Shown: positions 34,910-44,937 of the stretch, piece by piece
How the letters are laid out: each line of letters opens with the position of its first letter
How positions within the stretch are numbered: the stretch's first letter is position 1
DNA from: Guillardia theta CCMP2712
Taxonomy: Eukaryota; Cryptophyceae; Pyrenomonadales; Geminigeraceae
DNA length: 64,000 bases
Assembly: GCF_000315625.1 (NCBI RefSeq)
Contig: NW_005434650.1
Coordinates: forward strand, 504,873-568,872
Direction: 5' to 3'
The notes under the pieces: model-generated
What the model was told of the DNA's origin: nothing
Seen by the model: the letters and a program-made list of their open reading frames with translations, nothing else
Databases searched by the model: none
Position numbers and translations under genes: made by a program

Positions 34910-35551
34910 TTATGCGGACTTCGCCTCCTCTGCCGTAGAGGGCTTGAGGAGGGCTTCGATGGTGTACTTGAATCCATTGTTCTCATTGAAGGTCTTCGTC
35001 AGCTCTGCTACCTGCGCATCATCCAAGTTGGGTTTGTTATTCTCATCTGCAAGCTCCAGCGCCTGCTCCCTCACGGCCTCTCCGAGACTCTTCTCGAGGC
35101 ATTCGAGGATTACAAACTGCTTCACCTTCGGGATCATGAATGGAGGGATGCTTCCCTTACGGAATCCAGGGAACTGCGCGTTCTTCTTGAAGTCCTTCAT
35201 GATAGCAGCTGCAGAGTCAATCTCAAGTCAATATCGAACTTTTTACAGACAAGAAGTTCACTTACTGTATGAATCCTTCGACATCTGACCATCTACTGTT
35301 ACAGTGAACTTGTACTTTGCTGCATTCCCCTCGCCTTCTTCCAACTTCTCAACCGTGTACCAGTCCGATGCCATACTTAAAGCAGTGGTTCCTTGCCTGA
35401 CATTATTCCTCGCCGAAGAGGAGAGGCATGTGTTCAGGCGGGGTGTGCTCGCTGATCGTAGAGCAAGAGATGAGCTGCAGGAGGAGGGGAGCATGAACGC
35501 TTCTCCCGCTGCCGCCATGCCGGCAAGCATCAGGGCGACCTTGGCCAGCAT
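34910..35551 (-). CDS. Plastid-targeted trigger-factor N-domain protein, 2 exons
   Basis: Exons 35551-35266 and 35208-34910, 194 residues. The N-terminus is a signal peptide (MLAKVALMLAGMAAAGEA) ending before Phe (GEAF|MLPSS). A Ser/Arg-rich transit-like segment without acids follows to about residue 60. This is the bipartite arrangement with a Phe at the cleavage point used for complex red plastids. The mature part begins DWYTVEKLEEGEGNAAKYKF and contains the trigger-factor ribosome-docking signature (FPGFRKGSIPPFM). Only the N-terminal ribosome-binding domain is present. The PPIase and C-terminal chaperone domains of full trigger factor (about 430 residues) are absent. It probably acts at or near plastid ribosomes. 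Single-domain homologues occur in plants and algae. Confidence 0.85.
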
Positions 35552-35599
35552 TGTGTCCTTGCAGTGGCCTCCTGGTGGAGAGCCACATCCCCACTAAGA

Positions 35600-36100
35600 C
35601 TTCGACCTGCCCGGCGGCCGCCGGGCCCCTGGCCGGGCCCGACCCGGCAGGCTGCTACAGGAGCCATTACCCCACCCCACCAATTCTCAGAGAAATGTTC
35701 GGATGGTGGTGGTGGGGTGGTTTTGTGGAGTAGAGTGGGTACTTGAAAGTGGGGGTGTAGATCTCTCAAACGGTGAATAGGAAGGGTGGTTTCAAAAAGA
35801 GGGGTCATGTGAAAGGGTGTTGAAAGGTATATCATACTACAACACTGGGTACAACCACCGTAGTTGTCTGTGCTATGGGGTTATCAGATGTTTAAGGTGG
35901 TGGGGGTGATCAAAAAGGGGTGATGAATGGGGGTGGGTACACAACAATCAGATGGCGTAGATCATTTCGGAACCAGAGAAAGTTGGGTGATGGAGGGGAG
36001 GGCGAGGAGGGTGAGATGAGGAAGAACGATTCCCGATCACATCTTGTTCATCATGTCCCTCATATCATCGTGTGAAATCATCACTCATGTTGAGATTGCT
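35600..36100. repeat. GC-rich core and G-rich island
   Basis: GC core at 35605-35655 (ctgcccggcggccgccgggc), then plus-strand G-biased DNA at 35695-35945 with gtggtggggtgg, gagtgggtac and gggggtgggtac words. Same pattern as the other islands. No gene. Confidence 0.6.
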
Positions 36101-36351
36101 TTGTGGTGATGTGGCGGCGTCAAGGTCGTAAGGAATGCATTGAAAAGGACCTTGCTTTCCATGGCACTAGCTCTGGATTTAAATCCTGTTGCTCGAGGTT
36201 AGGGGCTGCAGATCCCACTGAAATCATATTGAATGTCTTCACTTCTGAGCGAATATCTAATTTTGCGCGATCTTCCTGCTTGCACCCATTACTTCTGTCT
36301 GATCTCTTTGCCATCTGTTTGCTCAGGTTGATTGGAAAGACAGAACGGAAG

Positions 36352-36979
36352 ATGGGGTCGAGGACGGGTGGAGTTCTTGCGCAAGTGAGCGACTCTCTCA
36401 AGTCTCTGCAAATAGAAGAGCTCAAAAAGCTGATGGAAGATCAAGACGCGTTCGACGTGTACTTCGAGAAGAACATCCCTATAGTGAAAGAGAAGCAGGA
36501 ATTAATCCGAGCGATCAAGGATTCCAACATAGCGAGCGCGAAGAAGAATGTAGATCTACACACAGCGATCGAGTCCTTGTCTACACAGGTGCAAGAACTC
36601 CGCCAGCTGGTTCAGGAACGACAAGCTGTGCTGCGACCAAGATATGATGAGATCAAGAAGGAGGCTATGGTGCGATCTCGTTGCTCCCGGTGATGTTCCT
36701 GGCTAAGAGCGAGTGAGCAGGAGGACCGTACAGAAGCGGCAAAGAAGCAGCTGGAGAGCGCTGCTGCTGTAACAAATAGCGAGTGCAGGCAGATGGTGGA
36801 GCTCACCGACGCTTCGACGGATTGGAACAAGTTTGCTGTTGATTTCACTTCGAAGAAGAAGGTAAGTAACTGTATCAGTGCTTCTTCTCCTCCTCCCTTG
36901 TCGAACCCTGATCACCTTGCTCCCTCAGATGCACCATCTCCAACAAGCTCTAATGGAGCGTTTAGAGAATAAGGAATGA
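36352..36979 (+). CDS. VPS37: ESCRT-I subunit Vps37 (Mod_r domain), 3 exons
   Basis: Exons 36352-36669, 36721-36861 and 36929-36979, all phase 0, 169 residues. The Mod(r) domain is seen as LKSLQIEELKKLMEDQDAFD near residue 18, VKEKQELIRAIKDSNIASAK, then long helices to RPRYDEIKKEAM and EAAKKQLESAA. The family fold is an extended helical hairpin that packs against Vps23/TSG101 and Vps28 in ESCRT-I, which sorts ubiquitylated cargo at endosomes. The C-terminal MHHLQQALMERLEN resembles the short terminal helix of family members. The protein is close to the length of the shortest homologues and has no UEV or N-terminal extension. The frame is open upstream to 36103, but the ATG at 36352 starts where the homology begins. 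Confidence 0.8.
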
Positions 36980-37139
36980 GTTATACTTTACTGTACAAAA
37001 CTTAAGACATCTACCTGTATCAGAAAGACTGAAATGTATCACACAAAAGTACCGGTACTTGGTACATTTGGTTCCTCCACCACGTTTGATGTTTAGATTC
37101 ACCAGACATTCACAATGACAGACCTTTCGGTAGGGGAGT

Positions 37140-37980
37140 TCAAGATTTTCCCTGCATCGATGGCCATCTCAAATGCTCCATCGCTGGGGAATGAAACTTC
37201 CACCACAAGACAACACTGAAGATCGCCAGAGACAATCCAAACCATGCTGATACCGTTGAAGAATAAAACTTGACAAAAGTCGTGATGCCAACGTTGATGA
37301 CAAAGAATGGGATGGAGACCGCGAACAGGTTCAGGACCTGGATGTAGCGTTTCTCATGCCGCACCTGCAGCAAGGATCACATAATTATGCTCAAACGAAA
37401 GGCAGGAGGCTCGAACCTGCCACAGTATCTCCATCCCCTGAGCGTCATCAATGAAGCCGTCAGGGTTGTCCCGAGAGAACGGCGCCCTCCTCCCTTGCGG
37501 CGAGGTAGCTCCTCCGACGGTCTCGTGGGACGAGGCGTCGAGCATGTTCACTGCTATGATCATGGCCGCAAACAGCACGCACAAGTTGGTGCAAGCGACG
37601 AAAAGGCAGAGGAGGCCCCAGACTGCGAGGAGGACAGAGCTGAACTCGTACTCGGTCAGCGAGGGCTGGGGTAGCTCGTAGAACATGATCATCTGGAAGC
37701 CAGCGATGAGGGCGCTGGTCTCGGCGATGACCGTCATCTGCCTCACTCTCTCGTCGGTGTACCTCCTCTTCGAGTCCACCCCATGCCAGAACTTCTCCCA
37801 CCCCCTGCGTCAAGGTTCAGTCCCCTGCCCCCACGGCCCGAGTACGCATCACCAGAAGGAAACCTCCCTCTCCCTCCATCTCCTCGCGTTCCTCCGCTGC
37901 ACCCTCCTGTTCTCATTGATAGCCTCGAGGACCTTGAGGTGGAGCTCGCTCTGATACAGAGAGACCGCTAGGCTGCTCAT
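37140..37980 (-). CDS. Orai-like store-operated calcium channel subunit, 3 exons
   Basis: Exons 37980-37853, 37804-37417 and 37364-37140, phase-consistent, 246 residues. Four hydrophobic segments are visible: SALIAGFQMIMFYEL (TM1), SSVLLAVWGLLCLFVACTNL (TM2), QVLNLFAVSIPFFVINVGIT (TM3) and WFGLSLAIFSVVLWWKF (TM4). TM1 aligns without gaps to animal Orai1 (SALLSGFAMVAMVEV). The Gly (Orai1 G98) and, eight residues later, the pore Glu (Orai1 E106) are both kept. The cytosolic N-terminus is helical and basic (RRVQRRNARRWRERE), as in Orai. At the position of the Orai1 gate residue R91 this protein has Glu (VIAETSAL). Orai forms the hexameric CRAC channel in the plasma membrane. A STIM partner is not in this window. 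Transport of calcium is inferred from the conserved filter. Confidence 0.82.
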
Positions 37981-38069
37981 CCTTCATCCCTCCTCCACGC
38001 CCCCGCCCTGCCCTGTCGCCACCCTCGCCATGGGGGCAGTTTTTTACTCAACACGGCGGGGTGCACAAC
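37981..38069. promoter_or_regulatory. 89-bp bidirectional promoter region
   Basis: Only 89 bases separate the start codons of the divergent Orai-like and reductase genes, so both 5' UTRs and promoters must share or overlap this space. The sequence is C-rich (ctccacgccccc) with no TATA-like box. Confidence 0.5.
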
Positions 38070-39845
38070 ATGGCAAGGATGACCCTCACGCCGGAGGAGA
38101 TGGCGCGGAGGGCGGCGGAGAGCGCGGGAGGAGGAGGAGGAGGAGGAGGAGGAGGAGGAGGAGACTTCGTGTATCAACTGCTGGGGCTGCCTGCCACTCA
38201 AACAAGGTACGCGCTTCATCCCCGTGCTGTGGTGATGGGGTTCGAAGGACCGCATTGCTCGCCGTCATTCCCAAGGGGTTGGACACAGAGGAGAAGCAGC
38301 TCGCCTACGTCGCAACCGCCATGATCTACACAGGCATCGCTGTCTTCGTCATCATCATGTCAGGGGTGCGGGTGGTCTACGGGAGGTACGCGACAGACTG
38401 CAGCTGGTTGTGGGGGTTCAAGATCAACGCAAGGATCGCATGGTTCCTGCAGGTAGGAAGAGGAGCGATGGCGCCTTGGCGATAAAGCTTCCTGAGCACA
38501 ACTACTGATGATGACGACGATGACGATGACGATGACGATGATGCAGGAAGTACCGTGCGTGATCATTGGCATGTCGAACATCTTGACGGCGAATCACGAC
38601 GTCATGCAGTCCACGGCCAACACGATCCTGTTGGTCTACTCGCTCAGCCTCACTCGACGAGCTCACAAAGAGCTTGACAGGCTGGCGTTGTTCATGGCGC
38701 ACTACGTGAACCGGGCGCTGCTTTACCCATGGCGGACGAGGGGATCGAAGCCGACGCCGCTATCGGTACCGCCTGCCCCTCCATGCTCCCTCCCCTCTCC
38801 CCTCCCCGCAGCTGACTGGGAGGATCGCAGGTGATGCTGATGGCCTGGCTGTTCTGCGTCGTCAACGGCTACATGCAAGTAACGAGCTGCAACGCGCATT
38901 CTCGCGCGTGACTGTTGTTGCGCAGACTCGCATGCTGACGCACGTGAAGAAGTACGAGGAGAGCTGGTTCATCGATCCTCGCTTCGGTAGCTGGTGATCA
39001 GCAGACCTCGTTGACTTCTCACTGCTCCGCTAGGGATCGGAGTTACCATCTTCTTCTGCGGGATGCTCATCAACTTCCAGGTCCTCCTCCTCCTCCTCCT
39101 CCTCCTCCTCCTCCTCCTCCTCCTCCTCCTCCTCCTCCTCTCATGAACTACCATCACCATGAACGCCAGCACACTTTTCTCCTCATCCGATTCTCAATTG
39201 AGAGGTGCAAGTCACTAACTCTATGCCAGTCCGACGACATTCTCAGGAGGCTGAGGAAACCAGGGGAAGTCGGATACAAGATTCCAAGGGGGGGGATGTT
39301 TCGATTCGTGAGCACGCCCAAGGGGGGGGAGGAGGAGGGAGGAAGGAGGAGGGAGGGGGGAGGAGGAGGAGGGAGGGAGGAGGAGGGGAGGGAGGAGGGA
39401 GGAAGGAGAGAGGAAAAGATGGCGGGAGGAAGGGAAGAGGAGCGGAGAGGGGAGAGGAAGGGGAGAGCAGCGGAGGAGGACATTTGAAGGGGGAAGGGGG
39501 AGAGGAGGAAGAGGAGGAAGAAGAGGAGGCCTGGTGGAATCACACAAGGCGCAGGTGTCAGGGGCAAACTTTCTTGGAGAGATCATTGAGTACGGATCGA
39601 TTGCTTGTACCGCAACATGCTGAGCAGGAGACAGGTGGACGGGCTTCGCTGTTGCTTCCTGGACTCTCCAGTCTGCCGCGTTCGCCGTCTTCACCTTCTG
39701 TAGCGAGACCTTGTGAGATGCTCGGCGCTGACGCGCTAGGACAGGTAACATCGCGCCGAGAGCATATCACCATCACCTGTGGTACTTGTCGAAGTTCCCG
39801 GACTACCCCAAGAGGAGGAAGGCTGTCATTCCATTCATACTCTGA
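38070..39845 (+). CDS. Steroid 5-alpha-reductase-like enzyme, 10 exons
   Basis: Exons: 38070-38206, 38248-38452, 38547-38765, 38831-38878, 38926-38986, 39034-39080, 39230-39307, 39555-39589, 39635-39699 and 39745-39845, giving 331 residues. Phases all close, and the 45-nt introns at 39590 and 39700 are needed to recover the family motif. A poly-Gly run (12) lies near the N-terminus. Family blocks: HYVNRALLYPWRTRGSKP, VMLMAWLFCVVNGYMQ, ILRRLRKPGEVGYKIPRGG, VSGANFLGEIIEW, ASWTLQSAAFAVFTFC, and APRAYHHHLWYL with KFPDYPKRRKAVIPFIL at the C-terminus. The last blocks hold the NADPH-binding and catalytic residues of the family (GxxGYxIPxGG, ANxxGE, HHxWY). These integral ER membrane enzymes reduce 3-oxo-delta-4 steroids or related enones with NADPH. 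In an alga a phytosterol is the likely substrate. Confidence 0.92.
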
Positions 39846-39875
39846 TCGGGGAGGGAGGAGGGGAGAGATATGTAT

Positions 39876-40130
39876 GTTGTGAATGAAGCATCTACGTGTT
39901 GTCTGAGATAAAGTGTACTTGATGTGAATGAAGCATCTACGTGTTGTCTGAGATGAAGTGTACTTGATGTGAATGAAGCATCTACGTGTTGTCTGAGATA
40001 AAGTGTACTTGTTGTGAATGAAGCATCTACGTGTTGTCTGAGATGAAGTGTACTTGTTGTGAATGAAGCATCTACGTGTTGTCTGAGATGAAGTGTACTT
40101 GTTGTGAATGAAACGTCTGGTTGTTGTCTG
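39876..40130. repeat. 45-bp tandem repeat, almost 6 copies
   Basis: The word gaatgaagc starts at 39881, 39926, 39971, 40016 and 40061, and a variant at 40106: an exact 45-base period. It begins about 30 bases past the reductase stop codon, so it probably lies in the 3' UTR. Because 45 is divisible by three, the minus strand reads as 15-residue repeats (ending ...TTRRCFIHNKYTSSQ), which is taken as incidental. Confidence 0.92.
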
Positions 40131-40536
40131 CTTCACCAACATTTACTTGTCGACTTGTCGCCATGACGGGTGATCCCTCAAGAGCATCGGAGCGTAGAGC
40201 AGAGAGCATGCGCGCGGGCTCACGGAGGAGGAGCAGGCCCGCATGCTCGCGCGAGGGGGGGGGGGAGGGGGGGGAGGAGGGGAGTGGGGGGGATCAATTG
40301 AGGGGACGCATTCTTGGCCAGTGGGGTAGTGAAAAGGAGGGGGGGGGACAAGCGGGGAACGAGGGCAGAGCGAGTGAGGAAGAAGAGAGGGAGGGAGAGA
40401 GGGAGGGAGAGAGGCAGGATACAGGAGGAGAGAGAGAAACGGAGCGTAGAGGGGGAGCATGAGGAGGAGTGAAGGTAGCGGAGCATGGGGGGAAAGACTG
40501 GTAACAAGGGAAGGGCGAAAGGGATCGTCCAAGAGC

Positions 40537-40912
40537 ATGAGGACAGCTTTCTTCGTCCTCTGTCTCTGTCTCCTGCTCGCGCACGTCGAGGCTTCCATGC
40601 CGCCCAGCTGCAAGCCGGTCAACGCTAGGAACGACAATGCCGACTTGAACACTTTCAGCACCATTGCGAAAGAGATGGGGCTGCCGCTGGGGCTGAGCTC
40701 CTCCTCTGCGGAGGAGCAAGAGAATGACGACGACGAGCCGTCGGAGCAGCTGCTGCTCTGGAACGCGTCGACGGCTGGCAAGATCTACGACATCGAGCTC
40801 GCGCTCAGGCGATCCGCATCGCTGGAGAAGTTCAACAAGGACGGCATTACCTCCCTGCACATGGCGATCAGTGAGAGGGGGGGGCAGAGAGAGAGAGGAG
40901 AGGGGGAGAGAA

Positions 40913-40944
<32 letters not shown>

Positions 40945-42487
40945 CAGGAGGAGGATGAGGATGGGGAGGAGAGGGGAAAGGTTGAGAGGGAGAAGGAGGG
41001 ATGCTGGCTGACTGCACGCGCAGAGGAGCATCGACTGGGAGCAGCTGCGTTGCTAGTGGCCAAGGGATGCGACGTGAACGTGCGGGACTACCGGGGGAGG
41101 ACGCCGCTCCATTACGTGCTTGCTGAGAGTCTTCGGGTGCTGGGCTGAAGCGACTTGACAGGCGTCCCATGACTTACCCAGCACTCTCTTGCTCCTCGAC
41201 CTCGGGGCCCTACCCAACCATGCCGACGACAAAGGGATCCTCCCGCTGCACGAGGTCGGCTGGCTCGCCTCCTCCATGGTGGAGTCGCTGACCTGGAGGT
41301 GGATAGGCTGTGATGAACGGGAACAAGGGAGTGCTGTCGTGCTTGTTGAACGCGGGGAGCGACCCGTTCGCTGTGACGTTCGAGAGAATCTCAGTCATGG
41401 TGAGTTGTACACCCAAAGATGCTCGCTCGCTCGGAAACCCCTTGCTGAAACGTGCTGTCTGGCAGGACATGGTGAACAAGCACATCGAAAACGCGAGGAA
41501 GCGGGAGGAGTTTGTGGAACTGATCAGCTTCTACCAGTCGAGGTCGAAGAGGCCGGAGAGGAGGAAGGAGGAGGAGGACTACGGTAAGACCATCAGCCTG
41601 AACAACGTGCTGGAGGCTGTGGAGGACCTGAAGAAGCACGGGAACAACATCGGGGACAAGGAGGTGGACATGCTGGTAGCGAAGATCACAGGCGCGAGCA
41701 AGCAGAGAGAGGAGGAGTTGAGCGAAATTCGAGATCAGTTCCCTCCCCCACTGCGGGAGGAGAGGGCGGTACTGCAGCAGGGAGGAGCCGACCGTGGGGA
41801 CTTGTCACAACTCGATTCCGCTGAGCTGAAGGCTGCGATGGAGGAGGATCGACGTTTCGCAAACCAGCATCAGAGTTTCTTCCAGGAGTTCAAAGCAGCG
41901 CGGGAGGTGAAACACCTTGACCCTGCTCGCTCCCCTGACAAGATCGTTGAGATGTTCCCGGTGAAACCCGTCGAGGCCCACGAGGGGCTGAGCATGGACG
42001 AGTTCTTTGATGGGGTACAACTCCTGCTCCCTCCGCGCGCTCTCTCCACCTCCGCCTCTCCCTCGCCTCCTCCTTTCCCTTCCTCCTTCCCTTCCCTCTC
42101 CCTGTCCTTCTTCCCTTTCCCCCTCCCTTCCTCCTTCTCCTTCATCGTTTTGCCGGCCCTCTCCTCCTTCATCTTTCCTCCCTCCTACACTCTCCTCTCC
42201 TTCTCTCTCCTCCTCCTCTCTTCTCCTTTACTCTCCTCTACTCTCCTACCCTCTCCTCTTGGTCTCTCTCCTCCTCCTCTACTCTCCGTTACTCTCCTCT
42301 CCTCTCCTCTTCCCAAAATTGAGGACAATTCTTAGGAGATGCAGCCGGTGGCGGAAGAAGCAGCCTCGTTCCAGCGGTGAAACTTGAACTTCGATGATAA
42401 TGTGCGAGGGAATGAGAAAATTGACAGAACTGTCAAGGAGTGGGACGACAACATGCAGAACATTTCCCAGGTAACTTTCAAGACGAT

Positions 42488-42522
<35 letters not shown>

Positions 42523-43462
42523 TGTTATCTCCATCATCATCATCATCACCACCACAGTCATCAAGGCTCCCCCATTTCTCTCTCCTATCTGGCCTTTCCT
42601 CCACCTTTCCTCCTCTATTCATCCCCCCACCTGCCTCCTCCCCCTCCCCCTCCACCTGCCTCCTCCTCCCCCTCTCCCTCCACCTGCCTCCTCCTCTTCC
42701 CCCCCCCCCCTCCACCTCCACCTGCCTCGTCTTCCTCCTCCTCTACTCCGTATGGCCATCATCATCACAATTTATTGCAGTACATCCGTAAGAACTTCGG
42801 GGTTGACTTGGAAGGAGCAATCAAGGACAAGGAGGACAACAGCATCAATCCTGCTCTCGGTTTCTACGAGGTTTGAACCCTCCCTTGTCTTTTCCTCCTT
42901 GCTTCCTGGCGATGGCTCTCCTCCTCCTCCTCTTCCTCCTCCTCCTCCTTATCTCTCGCCTCCCTCCTAATCCTCTGCCCTCCTTGCTGCTCCTCCTCCT
43001 CCTCCTCCTCTTCCTCCTCCTCCTCCTTATCTCTCGCCTCCCTCCTACTCCTCTGCTCTCCTTGCTGCTCCTCCTCCTCCTCTCTTCTTCCTCATTCCCT
43101 TACAGGAAGATGGGAAGTGGTTCGGATGGGACCGACAGGGAAAGGTGAAATCAAATCTTTCTTGTTCTTCGCTCTCTTCTCCTCCCAGACTCCCCAGCCC
43201 CCCTACCCAGCCCCCCTCCTCTCCTTTTTTCCTCCTTCCTCCCCGCCCGCCCCCCCATCCCCCGCCCCCGCCTCTTCCTCCTCCTCCTGATCCTCAGCAA
43301 CGCACGCACATCTGCACGAGTTTCTGCCTCATTCCTCTACCTCCTCACAGTCTCTTTCCAGATACATCCTGCCGACAATCACCCCGGGCTTGCGTTGTTT
43401 CTCCAGGAGCAGGCAGAGGCTGAGAAAGGAGCAGAGCCAGGAAAGGGGGGACAGCAGCTGTG

Positions 43463-43493
<31 letters not shown>

Positions 43494-43607
43494 AAGGAGG
43501 ACGAGGATGCAGCAAGAAAGAAGGCGGAGGATGAGGAGGAGGAGGAGGATAATCGGTGGCAGGTGGATGAGTGGGAGCAAGCAGCAAAAAACTTGTGGAA
43601 GGAGTAG
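40537..43607 (+). CDS. Signal-peptide ankyrin-repeat protein, acidic C-terminus
   Basis: The ATG at 40537 opens a signal peptide (MRTAFFVLCLCLLLAHVEA|SMPPSC). Exons 40537-40870, 41024-41115, 41162-41254, 41307-41399 and 41466-42014 are phase-consistent. The first exon ends in one ankyrin helix pair (DGITSLHMAI). The next three exons each carry about 31 codons of ankyrin repeat (DYRGRTPLHYAS, DDKGILPLHEAV, GNKGVLSCLLNAGSDP). The exon from 41466 is a helical Glu/Lys-rich segment. Later exons are partly resolved: about 42418-42471 (KIDRTVKEWDDNMQNISQ), 42781-42870 (YIRKNFGVDLEGAIKDKED), about 43107-43143 (EDGKWFGWDRQGK) and 43361-43607, ending Asp/Glu-rich with NLWKE. The splice into about 42418 is uncertain. 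No membrane helix is seen after the signal, so an endomembrane lumenal or secreted location is predicted, which is unusual for ankyrin repeats. Function unknown. Confidence 0.7.
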
Positions 43608-43742
43608 AATTCCAGGAAAGGAGGAGGGAGGGAGGAGGGAGGGCGAGGAGAACGAAGCGGAGGGCGAGGAGGAGGGCGAGGAGGAGGGCGAGGAGGAGGA
43701 CGAGGGTATCTCAGTGAAACGTTTTCTTCGTTCTCTACCTCC

Positions 43743-44876
43743 TCATACGCTGATCCCTCCCCCCTCTTCCTCCCTCCCGTTGCCCTCTTGGTCGTCAGGA
43801 TGCCGGCGGGAGAGCAGGAGCGACGGTTTCTGCTCGCGCAAGTTGAGGTTGGTGAACCGGTCCAGGGCAGCGCGTATGGACTCGGCGGGAGGAAAAACCT
43901 GCGGGAGGGAGGAGGAAAAGTCTTGCGGGAAAGGGAGGGAGAAATTTGCTGGCTGCTGCTTCCTGCCTCCGAGATTGGATGCCAGGACCTGCCTTGTAGT
44001 AAGAGGAGAAAGAAATCTCCCGCCCTAGGAGAAACGCAGGAGGAGGTGGAGCAGAGGGCGAGGAAAGGAGCAGGAAAGGGAGGGGAGGACGAGGAGAGGA
44101 GAGGAGAGGAGGAGAGGAAACGAGACGGAGGGCAAAAGAAGACAGTAGAGGCGCAGGAGGTAAGATCGGGGATGGTGGATGAGGACGGAGGTACATCGGA
44201 GGCAGGAGGAGGAAGGGGGGGAAGGGGAGGGATGAACAAGAGGAGCAAAGCTCACCGGCTCGCTCGGCAGGACCTCGGTCCCATCCTCCCCCTCCCTCCC
44301 CTCCTCCCCCTCCCTTGACTTCACGCTCTCCAGCCACTCTTTGTGGAAGGGCAGGAAGAAGGGCCCGCCCTGCGAGCTCCGCAGGAACCGAACGGAGACG
44401 ACGGAGCTCGAGTCCTCCTCTGTCTCTCTCCCTGCTCCCTCCCAGCGCTCTTCCAGCTCTGCATCCACGTGCTGCCCCGGCAGCTGCTTCGCCGCCCCCT
44501 CCTCCTCCTCCTCCTCCTCGGGCAGCAGCGACGCGTCCTCCAGGACCGTAACAAGGGACATAAGTCGCTCCTTCTTCTTGGGGATCGCGATCGCAATCTC
44601 GTCCTGCTCCGTCAGCCGCCACCTCCTCCCCTCCAGCAGGTGTTTCCTCCAGTAGTCTGCATCGGCTCCATGGAGAAGGCCCGTCTTGCCCGAGGAGCAG
44701 CTGCCCTTGCAGAGGAGGACCCAGGCAGGGTCGAGCCTGGAGGAGAAGCGATGAGAGGAGAGGGAAAGAAGGAGGGGAGGGGTGGAACAAGATGTAGGTT
44801 AAAAGGTACAGAAGATTGCAAATTGACATGATAGTTGCTTCAAAGAATACAATCATCAAACTCTGGTATCGTCGTT

Positions 44877-44937
<61 letters not shown>

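Noticed and set aside
39700-39739. A 27-nt intron at 39713-39739 in the reductase gene
   Set aside because: The boundaries 39700-39744 (45 nt) give FTFC followed by NIAPRAYHHH, which matches the family without extra residues, so the tiny intron is not needed.
39880-40110. CRISPR-like array
   Set aside because: The units are contiguous with no unique spacers, and the genome is eukaryotic, so it is a minisatellite.
39558-40142. Minus-strand 194-codon frame with 15-residue repeats
   Set aside because: It arises from the 45-bp tandem repeat and the antisense of reductase exons. There is no start context or domain. It is kept only as part of a finding.
43795-44859. Minus-strand frame of 354 codons rich in Ser/Pro/Leu
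   Set aside because: It runs through introns of the channel gene in another frame. The exons 44736-44256 and 44024-43743 give better protein sequence and consistent phases.
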